DNA of 58,673 bases. Origin: Pseudomonadota bacterium. Lineage in GTDB: Bacteria; Pseudomonadota; Gammaproteobacteria; Arenicellales; UBA868. This document shows, piece after piece, positions 29,357-38,721 of the stretch. The DNA lies in NCBI GenBank assembly GCA_002718155.1, contig PBDS01000048.1, positions 27,562-86,234 of the forward strand, written 5' to 3'. The number at the start of each line of letters is the position of its first letter. The stretch's first letter is position 1. A program made the position numbers and the translations under genes. Under the pieces are notes generated by a model. The model had not been told where the DNA came from and did no database searches. It saw nothing but the letters and a program-made list of their open reading frames with translations.

Positions 29357-32300
29357 ATGAATTACCTATACTCACAAAATTCGGCACCCCGCGGCCTCTA
29401 CCGATCTGAGTTCGAACACGACAGCTGTGGGGTCGGGTTTGTCGCTCATATCAAAGGACACCGCAGTCACACGATAATCGAAGACGCCTACACCGTTCTT
29501 CGGAATATGGAGCACCGCGGTGCCTGTGGCGCTGAGGAAGAGACCGGTGATGGCGCTGGAATACTCACCGCTTTGCCTCACGAGTTCCTGGAGCGGATTT
29601 CACGAGACGAGTTAAAGGCCCGATTACCCCGGCCTGGGCAGTTTGGTGCTGGGGTAGTCTTTTTGCCCCGCAGGCGGGATCAGCGGCAGATCTGCAAAAG
29701 AGCCGTGGAATTGATCGTTGCCGAACAGGGCCAGCGACTGGTTGGGTGGCGGCGAGTGCCAACCTGTGCCGAGGTGGCCGGAATTGGCTCGACCGCAAGA
29801 ATGGCCGAACCCCACATCGAGCAACTGTTCATCGCTGCAGGTCCCGGTCTTGAGGAGGATGCTTTTGAGCGACAGCTTTACCTGATTCGAAAACGTGCCA
29901 GTCATCAGCTGCGTGGTGACCCCGCCATGGATCAGTCCCAGATGTTTTATATCTGTTCCTTGTCCACACGGGTGATGATCTACAAGGGCATGCTGCGAAC
30001 GTTGCAGTTGATGGATTACTACCCCGATCTCAGTGCGCCAGATTACACAACACATCTGGCAATGGTTCACTCGCGCTTCTCTACAAACACTTTTCCCAGT
30101 TGGGATCGGGCGCAGCCGGGACGTTTCATGGCGCATAACGGTGAGATCAACACCTTACGTGGAAATATCAACTGGATGCGTGGTCGGGAAGGTGTGATGC
30201 AAAGTACGCTGTTTGGCGGACAACTGGATTCGGTGTTTCCCGTGATCGAACCCGACTGTTCAGATTCAGGAAATTTCGACAACGTCCTTGAATTCCTGCT
30301 GATGTCCGGTCGGTCCCTGCAGGAAGCAATCATGATGATGGTGCCGGAAGCGTGGCAGAAACATGCCACAATGGCGATCGACAAGAAGGCGTTTTACGAG
30401 TTCCATTCGTCGCTGATGGAGGCCTGGGACGGGCCGGCATCCATCACGTTCACCGATGGGCGCTACATTGGCGCGTTACTCGACCGCAATGGCCTGAGGC
30501 CGAGTCGTTATTACGTGACACATGATGACCGTGTCATCATGGCAAGTGAGGTCGGTGTGTTGCCACTCGATCCGGACAACGTCAAAGAGAAAGGGCGTCT
30601 TCAGCCCGGTCGCATGTTTCTGGTCGATTTTGAAGAGTGTCGACTCGTTCCAGATCAGGAGCTGAAGGCAGAGTTCTCCAAGAAGCGTCCTTATCGAAGA
30701 TGGTTGACAGCACAGCGGATCACACTGGGTGATCTTGATCAGGCCAATGAGGTGCCGGGGCTTCAAGCCGATACTCTGTTGGCTAGAATGCGGGCGTTTG
30801 GTTACACCATTGAAACGCTGCATTTTATGTTGCTGCCACTCATCAGCCAGAAGCGTGACCCGGTGGGGTCAATGGGAAACGACTCTGCCTTGGCTTGCCT
30901 GAGTGACCAGCCTCGCATGCTGTATGACTACTTCAAGCAGTTGTTTGCCCAAGTAACCAATCCTGCGATTGACTCGATTCGGGAAGAGGTCGTTATGGCG
31001 CTCGAATGCTACGTCGGGCCCGAGCACAATCTACTGGATTCCACAGAACAGCACTGCCACCGCCTGCTGATTGAACACCCGATACTGACCAACCGGGAGA
31101 TGTCTTCAATCAAGCACATCTCGCACCGGGGGTGGTGTGCAGAGACTGTGGACATTAGTTTCCCGGCTACTGAAGGTGAGAGTGGTCTGATGCCAGCTCT
31201 TGAGCGGATCTGCCTAGAGACCGAGCAGGCGATCGATGACGGATGTCCCCTGGTGGTGCTGACTGACCGAGAAGCAGGGCCGGGACGGGTTGCCCTCAGC
31301 ACTTTGTTAGCGAGCAGTACGGTTCATCAGCATCTGGTAAGGCAGACGAAGCGCTCTCGCGTCGGGCTTATTCTGGAGACTGGAGAGGCCCGTGAGGTCC
31401 ATCACCATTGTCTGCTAATCGGTTTCGGCGCAGACGCCGTCAATCCCTATCTTGCTTATGAGGCACTCTGGCAGGTGCGCAGGGATGGTGGTCTTGATAT
31501 GGAAGAGTTCACTGACGACGAAACGATCGTCGCGGCCTACCGGAAGGGCGTTGCTAAGGGTATGCTCAAGGTGATGGGCAAGATGGGTATTTCAACGCTG
31601 CAGTCCTATAAGGGGGCACAGATATTCGAAGCGGTGGGACTTGCAAGCGAGGTTATCGACTACGCTTTCACACACACTGCGAGCCGGGTGGAAGGGGTCG
31701 GGTTTGGTGTTTTAGCGGACGAGCTTCTGCGTCGCCACCGGCTTGCCTACGCTGATCCAGAGATGGAAAACGAGAGTGTGCTGTCCAATCCGGGAGAGTT
31801 TCACTGGCGATCCGGAGGCGCCAAGCATGGTTGGGAACCCCGCGTCATTGCTGATATTCAGCAGGCGGCACGGCGGCAAGACTCAGGCGCTTACCATCGT
31901 TTTGCCGAGCAGGTCAACGACGAAGCGTCTGGGCACTATACCCTGCGCGGGCTGATGGAACTGAATCCCTCTGCCGATTCCATTTCGCTTGTTGAAGTCG
32001 AGCCTGCCAGCGAGATCGTCAAGCGTTTTTGTACCGGTGCGATGAGCCTCGGTTCCATCTCCAGCGAGGCGCATGAGACGCTGGCTATTGCGATGAATCG
32101 TCTTGGTGGTAAAAGCAACACGGGGGAGGGTGGTGAATCTTCCGAACGGTTCAAGCTTGAGCCGAACGGGGATTCAAAGCGCTCAGCAATCAAACAGGTC
32201 GCCTCGGGCCGTTTTGGTGTGACTGCCTGGTACCTCACCAACGCGGACGAACTGCAGATCAAGATCTCCCAGGGCGCCAAGCCCGGGGAGGGTGGTGAAC

Positions 32301-33958
32301 TGCCCGGTAACAAGGTTGACGATAACATCGCACTTATCCGCTGCTCTACGCCCGGTGTTGGCCTGATCAGCCCACCGCCACATCATGATATCTATTCCAT
32401 AGAAGATCTGGCGCAGCTGATTTACGATCTCAAGAACGCGAATCCATCTGCGAGAATCAGCGTCAAGTTGGTATCTGAAGTCGGCGTAGGTACCGTCGCG
32501 GCCGGTGTTGCCAAGGCCCATGCCGATCACATTCTGATTGCGGGCGACAGCGGCGGTACGGGAGCGTCTCCACTAACCAGTATCAAGCATGCTGGCTTGC
32601 CGTGGGAACTCGGCATCGCCGAAACCCATCAGACCCTAGTCATGAACGACCTTCGCAGTCGCGTGGTGCTGCAAACCGATGGCGGCATGAAGACTGGCCG
32701 GGACGTGGTCATAGGGGCACTGCTGGGTGCTGAAGAGATCGGCTTTTCTACTGCACCCCTGGTGAGCCTGGGTTGCATCATGATGCGTAAGTGTCACCTG
32801 AATACCTGTCCGGTTGGGATCGCTACCCAAGACCCAATTCTGCGGCAGAAATTCAAAGGGAAACCGGAACACGTGGTGAACTATCTCTTCATGGTCGCAG
32901 AAGAGGCCCGTGGTTACATGGCCCAACTGGGTATAGCGACTTTCAACGAACTTATCGGTCGGGTCGATCTGCTGGATACCCGTCCTGCTGTGGACCACTG
33001 GAAAGCAAACGGAATCGATCTCTCCGCACTGCTGGAGCCTGTAGTTGGGCCTGCGGACGACACGCCAGTGTACTGCCAGATCAAACAGGATCATGGGCTG
33101 GATTTCAGCCTCGATAGAACAAGGCTACTCGAACTTTGTACTCCCGCTCTTGAGAAAGGGGAATCGGTGCGGCTCGAGCTACCAGTCGCGAATACCGACC
33201 GAACGGTTGGGACCCTATTGAGTCACGAACTCGTCAAAAAATGGGGTGAGCAGGGACTGCCCGATAACACCATCCACGTGCACCTGAATGGCTCTGCTGG
33301 TCAGAGCCTGGGAGCGTGGCTTGCCCGGGGTGTAACTCTGGAACTTGAAGGTGATGCCAATGACTATGTCGGCAAAGGACTGTCGGGTGGGCAGATCGTG
33401 GTCTATCCACCCGTTGGCTCAAGCTTCCTGGCCGAGGACAACATTATTGTAGGCAACGTGGTTCTCTATGGTGCGACCAGTGGCCAAGCCTATTTCCGGG
33501 GGCGGGCGGCGGAGCGTTTCTGTATACGGAACAGTGGTGCTCTGGCTGTTGTCGAAGGCGTCGGTGATCACGGTTGTGAATACATGACCGGTGGCAGGAT
33601 TGTGGTCCTGGGGCCTGTGGGACGCAATTTCGCGGCTGGTATGTCAGGCGGAATCGCTTATGTCTGGGCGCCGGACCGGGAAAAATTTGTCCGGAACTGC
33701 AATCTGGAGATGGTGGAACTGGAGCGCCTGTCAGACGATGATATGGATGACGTTTCAATGCTGCTTCGGCAGCACCTGGATCACACCGGTTCGGATGTCG
33801 CGCAGCGGCTTTTGGATAGGGGCCGGCAGATATTTGAGTCAGAGTTCATCAAGGTGATGCCAGTCGATTACAAACGTGTGCTTGAGCAGATCCGACAACA
33901 CGCCGCTGAAGCAGTGGAGGATCGCCAATTCGGTACCGTGGCAGCGACTCTTGGCTAA
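29357..33958 (+). CDS. gltB: Glutamate synthase (NADPH) large subunit
   Basis: Class II amidotransferase N-terminus DSCGVGFVAHIKG, FSTNTFPSWDRAQPGRFMAHNGEINT, FMN/3Fe-4S region MMRKCHLNTCPVGIATQDP. Confidence 0.97.
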   Translation: MNYLYSQNSAPRGLYRSEFEHDSCGVGFVAHIKGHRSHTIIEDAYTVLRNMEHRGACGAEEETGDGAGILTALPHEFLERISRDELKARLPRPGQFGAGVVFLPRRRDQRQICKRAVELIVAEQGQRLVGWRRVPTCAEVAGIGSTARMAEPHIEQLFIAAGPGLEEDAFERQLYLIRKRASHQLRGDPAMDQSQMFYICSLSTRVMIYKGMLRTLQLMDYYPDLSAPDYTTHLAMVHSRFSTNTFPSWDRAQPGRFMAHNGEINTLRGNINWMRGREGVMQSTLFGGQLDSVFPVIEPDCSDSGNFDNVLEFLLMSGRSLQEAIMMMVPEAWQKHATMAIDKKAFYEFHSSLMEAWDGPASITFTDGRYIGALLDRNGLRPSRYYVTHDDRVIMASEVGVLPLDPDNVKEKGRLQPGRMFLVDFEECRLVPDQELKAEFSKKRPYRRWLTAQRITLGDLDQANEVPGLQADTLLARMRAFGYTIETLHFMLLPLISQKRDPVGSMGNDSALACLSDQPRMLYDYFKQLFAQVTNPAIDSIREEVVMALECYVGPEHNLLDSTEQHCHRLLIEHPILTNREMSSIKHISHRGWCAETVDISFPATEGESGLMPALERICLETEQAIDDGCPLVVLTDREAGPGRVALSTLLASSTVHQHLVRQTKRSRVGLILETGEAREVHHHCLLIGFGADAVNPYLAYEALWQVRRDGGLDMEEFTDDETIVAAYRKGVAKGMLKVMGKMGISTLQSYKGAQIFEAVGLASEVIDYAFTHTASRVEGVGFGVLADELLRRHRLAYADPEMENESVLSNPGEFHWRSGGAKHGWEPRVIADIQQAARRQDSGAYHRFAEQVNDEASGHYTLRGLMELNPSADSISLVEVEPASEIVKRFCTGAMSLGSISSEAHETLAIAMNRLGGKSNTGEGGESSERFKLEPNGDSKRSAIKQVASGRFGVTAWYLTNADELQIKISQGAKPGEGGELPGNKVDDNIALIRCSTPGVGLISPPPHHDIYSIEDLAQLIYDLKNANPSARISVKLVSEVGVGTVAAGVAKAHADHILIAGDSGGTGASPLTSIKHAGLPWELGIAETHQTLVMNDLRSRVVLQTDGGMKTGRDVVIGALLGAEEIGFSTAPLVSLGCIMMRKCHLNTCPVGIATQDPILRQKFKGKPEHVVNYLFMVAEEARGYMAQLGIATFNELIGRVDLLDTRPAVDHWKANGIDLSALLEPVVGPADDTPVYCQIKQDHGLDFSLDRTRLLELCTPALEKGESVRLELPVANTDRTVGTLLSHELVKKWGEQGLPDNTIHVHLNGSAGQSLGAWLARGVTLELEGDANDYVGKGLSGGQIVVYPPVGSSFLAEDNIIVGNVVLYGATSGQAYFRGRAAERFCIRNSGALAVVEGVGDHGCEYMTGGRIVVLGPVGRNFAAGMSGGIAYVWAPDREKFVRNCNLEMVELERLSDDDMDDVSMLLRQHLDHTGSDVAQRLLDRGRQIFESEFIKVMPVDYKRVLEQIRQHAAEAVEDRQFGTVAATLG

Positions 33959-34021
33959 CATCCTTTCGACTGTAACGGGTATACGGAGCGCAGGCGGGTT
34001 TCACTGGCATGGACTTGCAGC

Positions 34022-35554
34022 ATGGCTAAGCTGACCAGTTTCAGGGAGATCGACCGGGCCGCTGTGCCCTACCGGGCGCCTCTGGAGCGGCTTGACGATT
34101 TTGACGAGATCCTGACGTCAGTAGGCGATATTCATCTCCAAGATCAGGGTGCCAGGTGTATGGATTGTGGCGTACCCTTCTGTCAGTCAGTTGATGGATG
34201 TCCAGTAGACAACCTTATCCCCGAGTGGAACGACCAGGTCTACCAGGGTAAGTGGCGCGCAGCGTTGGAGCGGTTGCAGCAGACCAACAACTTTCCGGAA
34301 TTCACTGGGCGGGTATGCCCGGCGCCTTGTGAGGGTGCCTGCGTGCTTGGGATCATAGAACCTGCCGTTACCATCAAGAACATTGAAAACGCCATCGTCG
34401 ATCGGGGATTTGCCGAGGGCTGGGTTGTCGCACGGCCACCGGCAGCACGTTCGGGTAAGACGGTTGGTGTAGTGGGATCGGGCCCAGCGGGGCTCGCTGC
34501 AGCCGATCAGCTTAACAAGGCGGGTCACCGGGTGACGGTCTACGAACGTGCTGATCGCATCGGTGGTCTGCTGATGTACGGAATACCCAACATGAAGCTG
34601 GACAAGCTCGTGGTAAACCGGCGGGTCGATTTGTTGAGGCAAGAGGGCGTTGAATTTCTCACTGGGGTCAATATCGGTTCGTCAAAAGAGTATCCTAACG
34701 GGCACATAGTCTCGATCATGGCGCAACAGGGAGTCCCGGTGAAACATCTAGATGTGGCGGAGTTACTCGATCAGCACGACGCACTGCTGCTGGCAACTGG
34801 TGCAACAGTACCGCGGGACCTTCCAATTCCGGGGCGCGATCTGACCGGTGTGCACTTCGCGATGGATTACCTGACTCGCAACACCCAAAGCCTGCTGGCG
34901 ACAGGTTCATTCGAGGGGGCTGCTATTTCGGCAAGGGACAAACGTGTCATCGTCATTGGTGGAGGGGATACGGGTGCAGACTGTATTGCTACAGCTCTGC
35001 GCCAGGGATGCCGAGAAATGGTGAATTTTGAGCTGTTGGACCGCCCTCCAGATCAACGGGCTGTGAACAACCCGTGGCCCGAGTGGCCGCTGATTTACCG
35101 GACCGAGTACGCGCATGTCGAATCGGCCAGCAGGTTTGGCGGCGACCCTCGTCAGTTTGCCCTACTGACCCGCGAGTTCATCGACGATGGCCGGGGGCAT
35201 CTTGCAGGTGTCAAAACCGTACGGGTCGACTGGTCAAGTCGCTCGGGCAAGGCACCGTTCAGTGAGATCCCGGGCTCGGAAGAATTCTGGGAATGCGATC
35301 TGGTGCTGTTGTCACTGGGGTTCCTGGGTCCCGAGCACGAGATTCCGGAACGGCTTAAGATCACATGCGACGAGCGTAGCAACTACCAGGTGGCACATGG
35401 GAAGTTTGTGACTGAACTCCCAAGGGTTTTTGCAGCTGGAGATTGTCGCCGGGGACAGTCGCTGGTGGTCTGGGCCATAAACGAAGGACGCGGTGCAGCC
35501 AGGGCCATCGATGCGTTCCTGGCAGGACCAGGTGGCCTTGCGGTGAGCGGCTGA
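34022..35554 (+). CDS. gltD: Glutamate synthase small subunit
   Basis: CMDCGVPFCQ...GCPVDNLIPEWND, VGVVGSGPAGLAAADQLNKAGH, VIVIGGGDTGADC. Confidence 0.96.
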   Translation: MAKLTSFREIDRAAVPYRAPLERLDDFDEILTSVGDIHLQDQGARCMDCGVPFCQSVDGCPVDNLIPEWNDQVYQGKWRAALERLQQTNNFPEFTGRVCPAPCEGACVLGIIEPAVTIKNIENAIVDRGFAEGWVVARPPAARSGKTVGVVGSGPAGLAAADQLNKAGHRVTVYERADRIGGLLMYGIPNMKLDKLVVNRRVDLLRQEGVEFLTGVNIGSSKEYPNGHIVSIMAQQGVPVKHLDVAELLDQHDALLLATGATVPRDLPIPGRDLTGVHFAMDYLTRNTQSLLATGSFEGAAISARDKRVIVIGGGDTGADCIATALRQGCREMVNFELLDRPPDQRAVNNPWPEWPLIYRTEYAHVESASRFGGDPRQFALLTREFIDDGRGHLAGVKTVRVDWSSRSGKAPFSEIPGSEEFWECDLVLLSLGFLGPEHEIPERLKITCDERSNYQVAHGKFVTELPRVFAAGDCRRGQSLVVWAINEGRGAARAIDAFLAGPGGLAVSG

Positions 35555-35558
35555 TTAA

Positions 35559-36269
35559 GTGACGGGCCCACCGGCAATTCCACTCGAAGAGCGCCTCATC
35601 GTGGCGTTGGATCTGCCTGCTGTCAGCGACGCACAGGCTTTGGTAAAACTGCTCGGAACGGAAGTCGCTTTCTACAAAGTCGGTCTGGAACTTTTCATGA
35701 GCGGTGCGGCCTTCGCTCTGGTCGACTGGCTGACCGAACGCGGGAAAAAGGTGTTCGTCGACCTGAAGTTTTTTGACGTGCCGGCCACAGTCGGGCGCGC
35801 CGTCCGCCAGCTTAATGGCAGGGGCATTACCTTTGCCACAGTACATGGAAACGATGCCATGATGCAGGCTGCGGCCGAGGCCGCGGAAGATTTCGGTGTC
35901 CTTGCAGTTACCGTGTTGACCAGCCTGGACAGAGGCGATCTAGACGATCTTGGTTTTGGTTGTAACGTGACCGAGTTGGTGATCTCTAGAGCCCGTAGGG
36001 CGGTCCATCACGGCTGCGTCGGCGTCGTTGCTTCCGGTGAGGAGACGGTTCTACTGCGGAAGAAGCTTGACAACTCGTTACTGATCGTGGTGCCCGGTAT
36101 CCGCCCCGTGGACAATCAGGATGATCAAAAGCGGACGGTCTCTGTGGCTCGGGCGCTGCAGGACGGTGCTGATTGCCTCGTGGTCGGCCGGCCGATCCGT
36201 GATGCGAAAGACCCCCTGGCTGCAGCTTGTGAGATCCAGAAGCAAATCAGAGCTGTCATCGGTAGCTGA
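35559..36269 (+). CDS. pyrF: Orotidine 5'-phosphate decarboxylase
   Basis: [49 protein letters not shown]. Confidence 0.95.
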   Translation: MTGPPAIPLEERLIVALDLPAVSDAQALVKLLGTEVAFYKVGLELFMSGAAFALVDWLTERGKKVFVDLKFFDVPATVGRAVRQLNGRGITFATVHGNDAMMQAAAEAAEDFGVLAVTVLTSLDRGDLDDLGFGCNVTELVISRARRAVHHGCVGVVASGEETVLLRKKLDNSLLIVVPGIRPVDNQDDQKRTVSVARALQDGADCLVVGRPIRDAKDPLAAACEIQKQIRAVIGS

Positions 36270-36274
36270 ATCGG

Positions 36275-37336
36275 GTGGTTACATCATTGAAGAACGATCG
36301 TCTGCTCCGGGCGCTGCACCGGCTACCGGTAGACTGTACGCCAATATGGATCATGCGCCAGGCGGGCCGCTACCTTCCCGAGTACCGGGAAACCCGCGAA
36401 CGCGCTGGCGATTTCCTGACTCTGTGCCAGACGCCAGAGCTGGCCTGTGAGGTCACTTTGCAGCCTCTGCGGCGATTCGAACTGGACGCGGCGATTCTTT
36501 TCTCGGACATTCTGACCATCCCTGATGCTATGGGACTGCAGCTCAGTATCAACGAAGGCGAAGGCCCCCGATTTGCCCGGCCGCTGAGTAGTAGTCGTGA
36601 CATTGATCGGCTGGGCGTGCCTGATCCGGAGGATGACCTGGGTTACGTCACCCAGGCAGTTAGAGTGATCCGCCGCGAACTGGATGGGTCGGTGCCATTG
36701 ATTGGGTTTGCGGGTAGCCCCTGGACGCTGGCAACCTACATGGTCGAGGGACAGGGCAGTCGGGATTTCGTCAAGATCAAGTCATTGATGTTCGACCAGA
36801 GCGAAGCGATGCACCGATTACTGAATACACTCGTCGATTCCGTCAGCCTTTATCTGATCGCCCAGGCTCACGCCGGGGCGCAGGTGCTCATGGTCTTCGA
36901 TACCTGGGGCGGCGCCTTGTCGTATCACGATTTCTGCGCCTATTCTCTGTCGCCTATGACACGTATCGTTCAGCAAGTTAGGGCTGACCGTGAGGCAAGT
37001 ACCATCCCGCTGATCCTGTTTACCAAGGGTGGTGGTCAATGGCTGGCGAATATTGCGGATAGCGGTTGTGACGCTTTGGGCTGCGACTGGACCACGTCGC
37101 TTGGCCAGGCTCGGCAGGAGGTAGGCGACCGGGTCGCCCTACAGGGGAACCTGGATCCAGCCGTGCTGTACGCGAAACCGGCGCAGATCGAGAAAGCCGT
37201 TACTCGTGTTCTCGACGATTTTGGTAGCGGTGATGGTCATGTGTTCAATCTCGGCCATGGTATTACGCCGGGCGTCGATCCCGAAAATGTCAGAATACTG
37301 GTCGAAGCGGTACATCGGCAGAGCAAACGAAACTGA
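36275..37336 (+). CDS. hemE: Uroporphyrinogen decarboxylase
   Basis: [47 protein letters not shown]. Confidence 0.96.
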   Translation: MVTSLKNDRLLRALHRLPVDCTPIWIMRQAGRYLPEYRETRERAGDFLTLCQTPELACEVTLQPLRRFELDAAILFSDILTIPDAMGLQLSINEGEGPRFARPLSSSRDIDRLGVPDPEDDLGYVTQAVRVIRRELDGSVPLIGFAGSPWTLATYMVEGQGSRDFVKIKSLMFDQSEAMHRLLNTLVDSVSLYLIAQAHAGAQVLMVFDTWGGALSYHDFCAYSLSPMTRIVQQVRADREASTIPLILFTKGGGQWLANIADSGCDALGCDWTTSLGQARQEVGDRVALQGNLDPAVLYAKPAQIEKAVTRVLDDFGSGDGHVFNLGHGITPGVDPENVRILVEAVHRQSKRN

Positions 37337-37464
37337 GCCCGTTTGCGGATGATCAATCTGTCAGTTCAATGAGTTGTGGGCAAACTACCAACAGGCATCC
37401 TGATTGCTGTCGTCTCACGAGTCGAACGGTAAGGAAGAATTTCTGGTTTATCCCCTATAAAACC

Positions 37465-37470
37465 TATAAT
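37465..37470 (+). promoter_or_regulatory. Consensus -10 hexamer upstream of lpxD
   Basis: Exact TATAAT at 37465-37470, no good -35 recognised; overlaps dyad ATAATTC-N8-GAATTAT (37466-37487). Confidence 0.4.
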
Positions 37471-37520
37471 TCGCATTGATGAATTATCTGAGCCCACACT
37501 ATTCGATTTCTTGCCCAGAG

Positions 37521-37554
37521 CGTCACCCACAATCATCAGTTAAACGGGGTGACG
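37521..37554 (+). promoter_or_regulatory. Shine-Dalgarno-sequestering hairpin in lpxD 5'UTR
   Basis: CGTCACCC (37521-37528), 18-nt loop, GGGTGACG (37547-37554); the right arm contains the SD (GGGGTGA) and ends 1 nt before the ATG at 37556. Confidence 0.6.
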
Positions 37555-37555
37555 A

Positions 37556-38566
37556 ATGAAACTCGCAGACCTTGCCGACCTGATTGGCGGCACCTGCCGC
37601 GGTGATGTCGCTCTGGAAGTCAAGGCACTTGCTACCCTGGAAGCGGCTGGCAGCAGTGAGGTGACCTTTCTGGCGAGTTCAAGGCTCAGGCCGCAGCTTG
37701 AGCAGTGCCGAGCCGCCGCGGTCATATTGAGAGAGGAGGATCTGCCGTCCTGGAAAGGCCCGGCGATTGTCTGTGACGATCCGCAAGTTGCCTATGGGCG
37801 GGCGGCGCGGGCCTTCGACACCAGTCCGGTTTCAGAACCCGGTGTACATCCTTCTGCAATCGTATCGAAGAACGCGTCGCTGAAGGATTCAGTGTCAATT
37901 GGGGCGGGTTGCGTAATTGAGGCGGAAGTGGATATCGGCGATGGAGTCGCCCTGGGACCAGGGTGCGTGGTGGAATCTGGAGCCGTCATAGGTCCTCAGA
38001 CCCGCCTTAACGCGAACGTCACAGTGGCTTGTCGTGTCAGGATCGGAGCTGGTTGCTATGTCCAGAGCGGCGCAGTGTTGGGCAGTGATGGCTTTGGTAA
38101 TGTCAAAGAGGATGGTCGATGGGTCCGGATTCCCCAGTTGGGCGGTCTCGAGATCGGTGACGATGTCCAGGTCGGGGCGGGCACCACGATAGATCGAGGG
38201 GCTCTGGGTGACACGTTGATCGGGCGAGGAGTGGTGATCGACAACCTCGTTCACATTGCCCACAACGTCAAAATCGGTGAACACACTGCCATCGCTGCGT
38301 GTGTTGCGATCGCCGGCAGTACGGTAATCGGTAGCCGCTGTACACTGGCTGGAGTCGTCGGTGTGGCAGATCACGTGACTATTGTCGATGATGTGCACCT
38401 GACCGGTATGTCCATGGTAACCGGTTCCATCACCAAACCGGGTGTCTATTCGTCCGGTACTGGACTCATGCCCAGTAAGGAGTGGCGCCGCAGCGCAGTA
38501 CGTTTCCGGCAACTGGATGATCTGGCAAAACGATTGGCGGTTTTAGAGAAAAGGGTTCTCGAGTGA
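37556..38566 (+). CDS. lpxD: UDP-3-O-(3-hydroxyacyl)glucosamine N-acyltransferase
   Basis: Left-handed beta-helix hexapeptide repeats, LGSDGFGNVKEDGRWVRIPQLGGLEIGDDVQVGAGTTIDRGALGDT, VHIAHNVKIGEHTAIAA. Confidence 0.93.
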   Translation: MKLADLADLIGGTCRGDVALEVKALATLEAAGSSEVTFLASSRLRPQLEQCRAAAVILREEDLPSWKGPAIVCDDPQVAYGRAARAFDTSPVSEPGVHPSAIVSKNASLKDSVSIGAGCVIEAEVDIGDGVALGPGCVVESGAVIGPQTRLNANVTVACRVRIGAGCYVQSGAVLGSDGFGNVKEDGRWVRIPQLGGLEIGDDVQVGAGTTIDRGALGDTLIGRGVVIDNLVHIAHNVKIGEHTAIAACVAIAGSTVIGSRCTLAGVVGVADHVTIVDDVHLTGMSMVTGSITKPGVYSSGTGLMPSKEWRRSAVRFRQLDDLAKRLAVLEKRVLE

Positions 38567-38615
38567 GTGTGTGATCTGTTGCCCAAAGGCAAGGATAAGA
38601 AAGCATGGGTGAAAA

Positions 38616-38633
38616 ATGTCACCAAACTGTAGC
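38616..38633. promoter_or_regulatory. PHO-box-like site upstream of pit
   Basis: ATGTCAC-CAAA-CTGTAGC: two 7-mers related to CTGTCAT separated by 4 nt; 14 of 18 positions agree with the E. coli consensus. Confidence 0.45.
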
Positions 38634-38721
38634 AATCGATCTATCTGATTCCACCTTGAGAACACGCAAAGGGGCAGCGGTTTATGACAACGAAAAATTC
38701 TGGTAGTAGAAGATAGTATGC

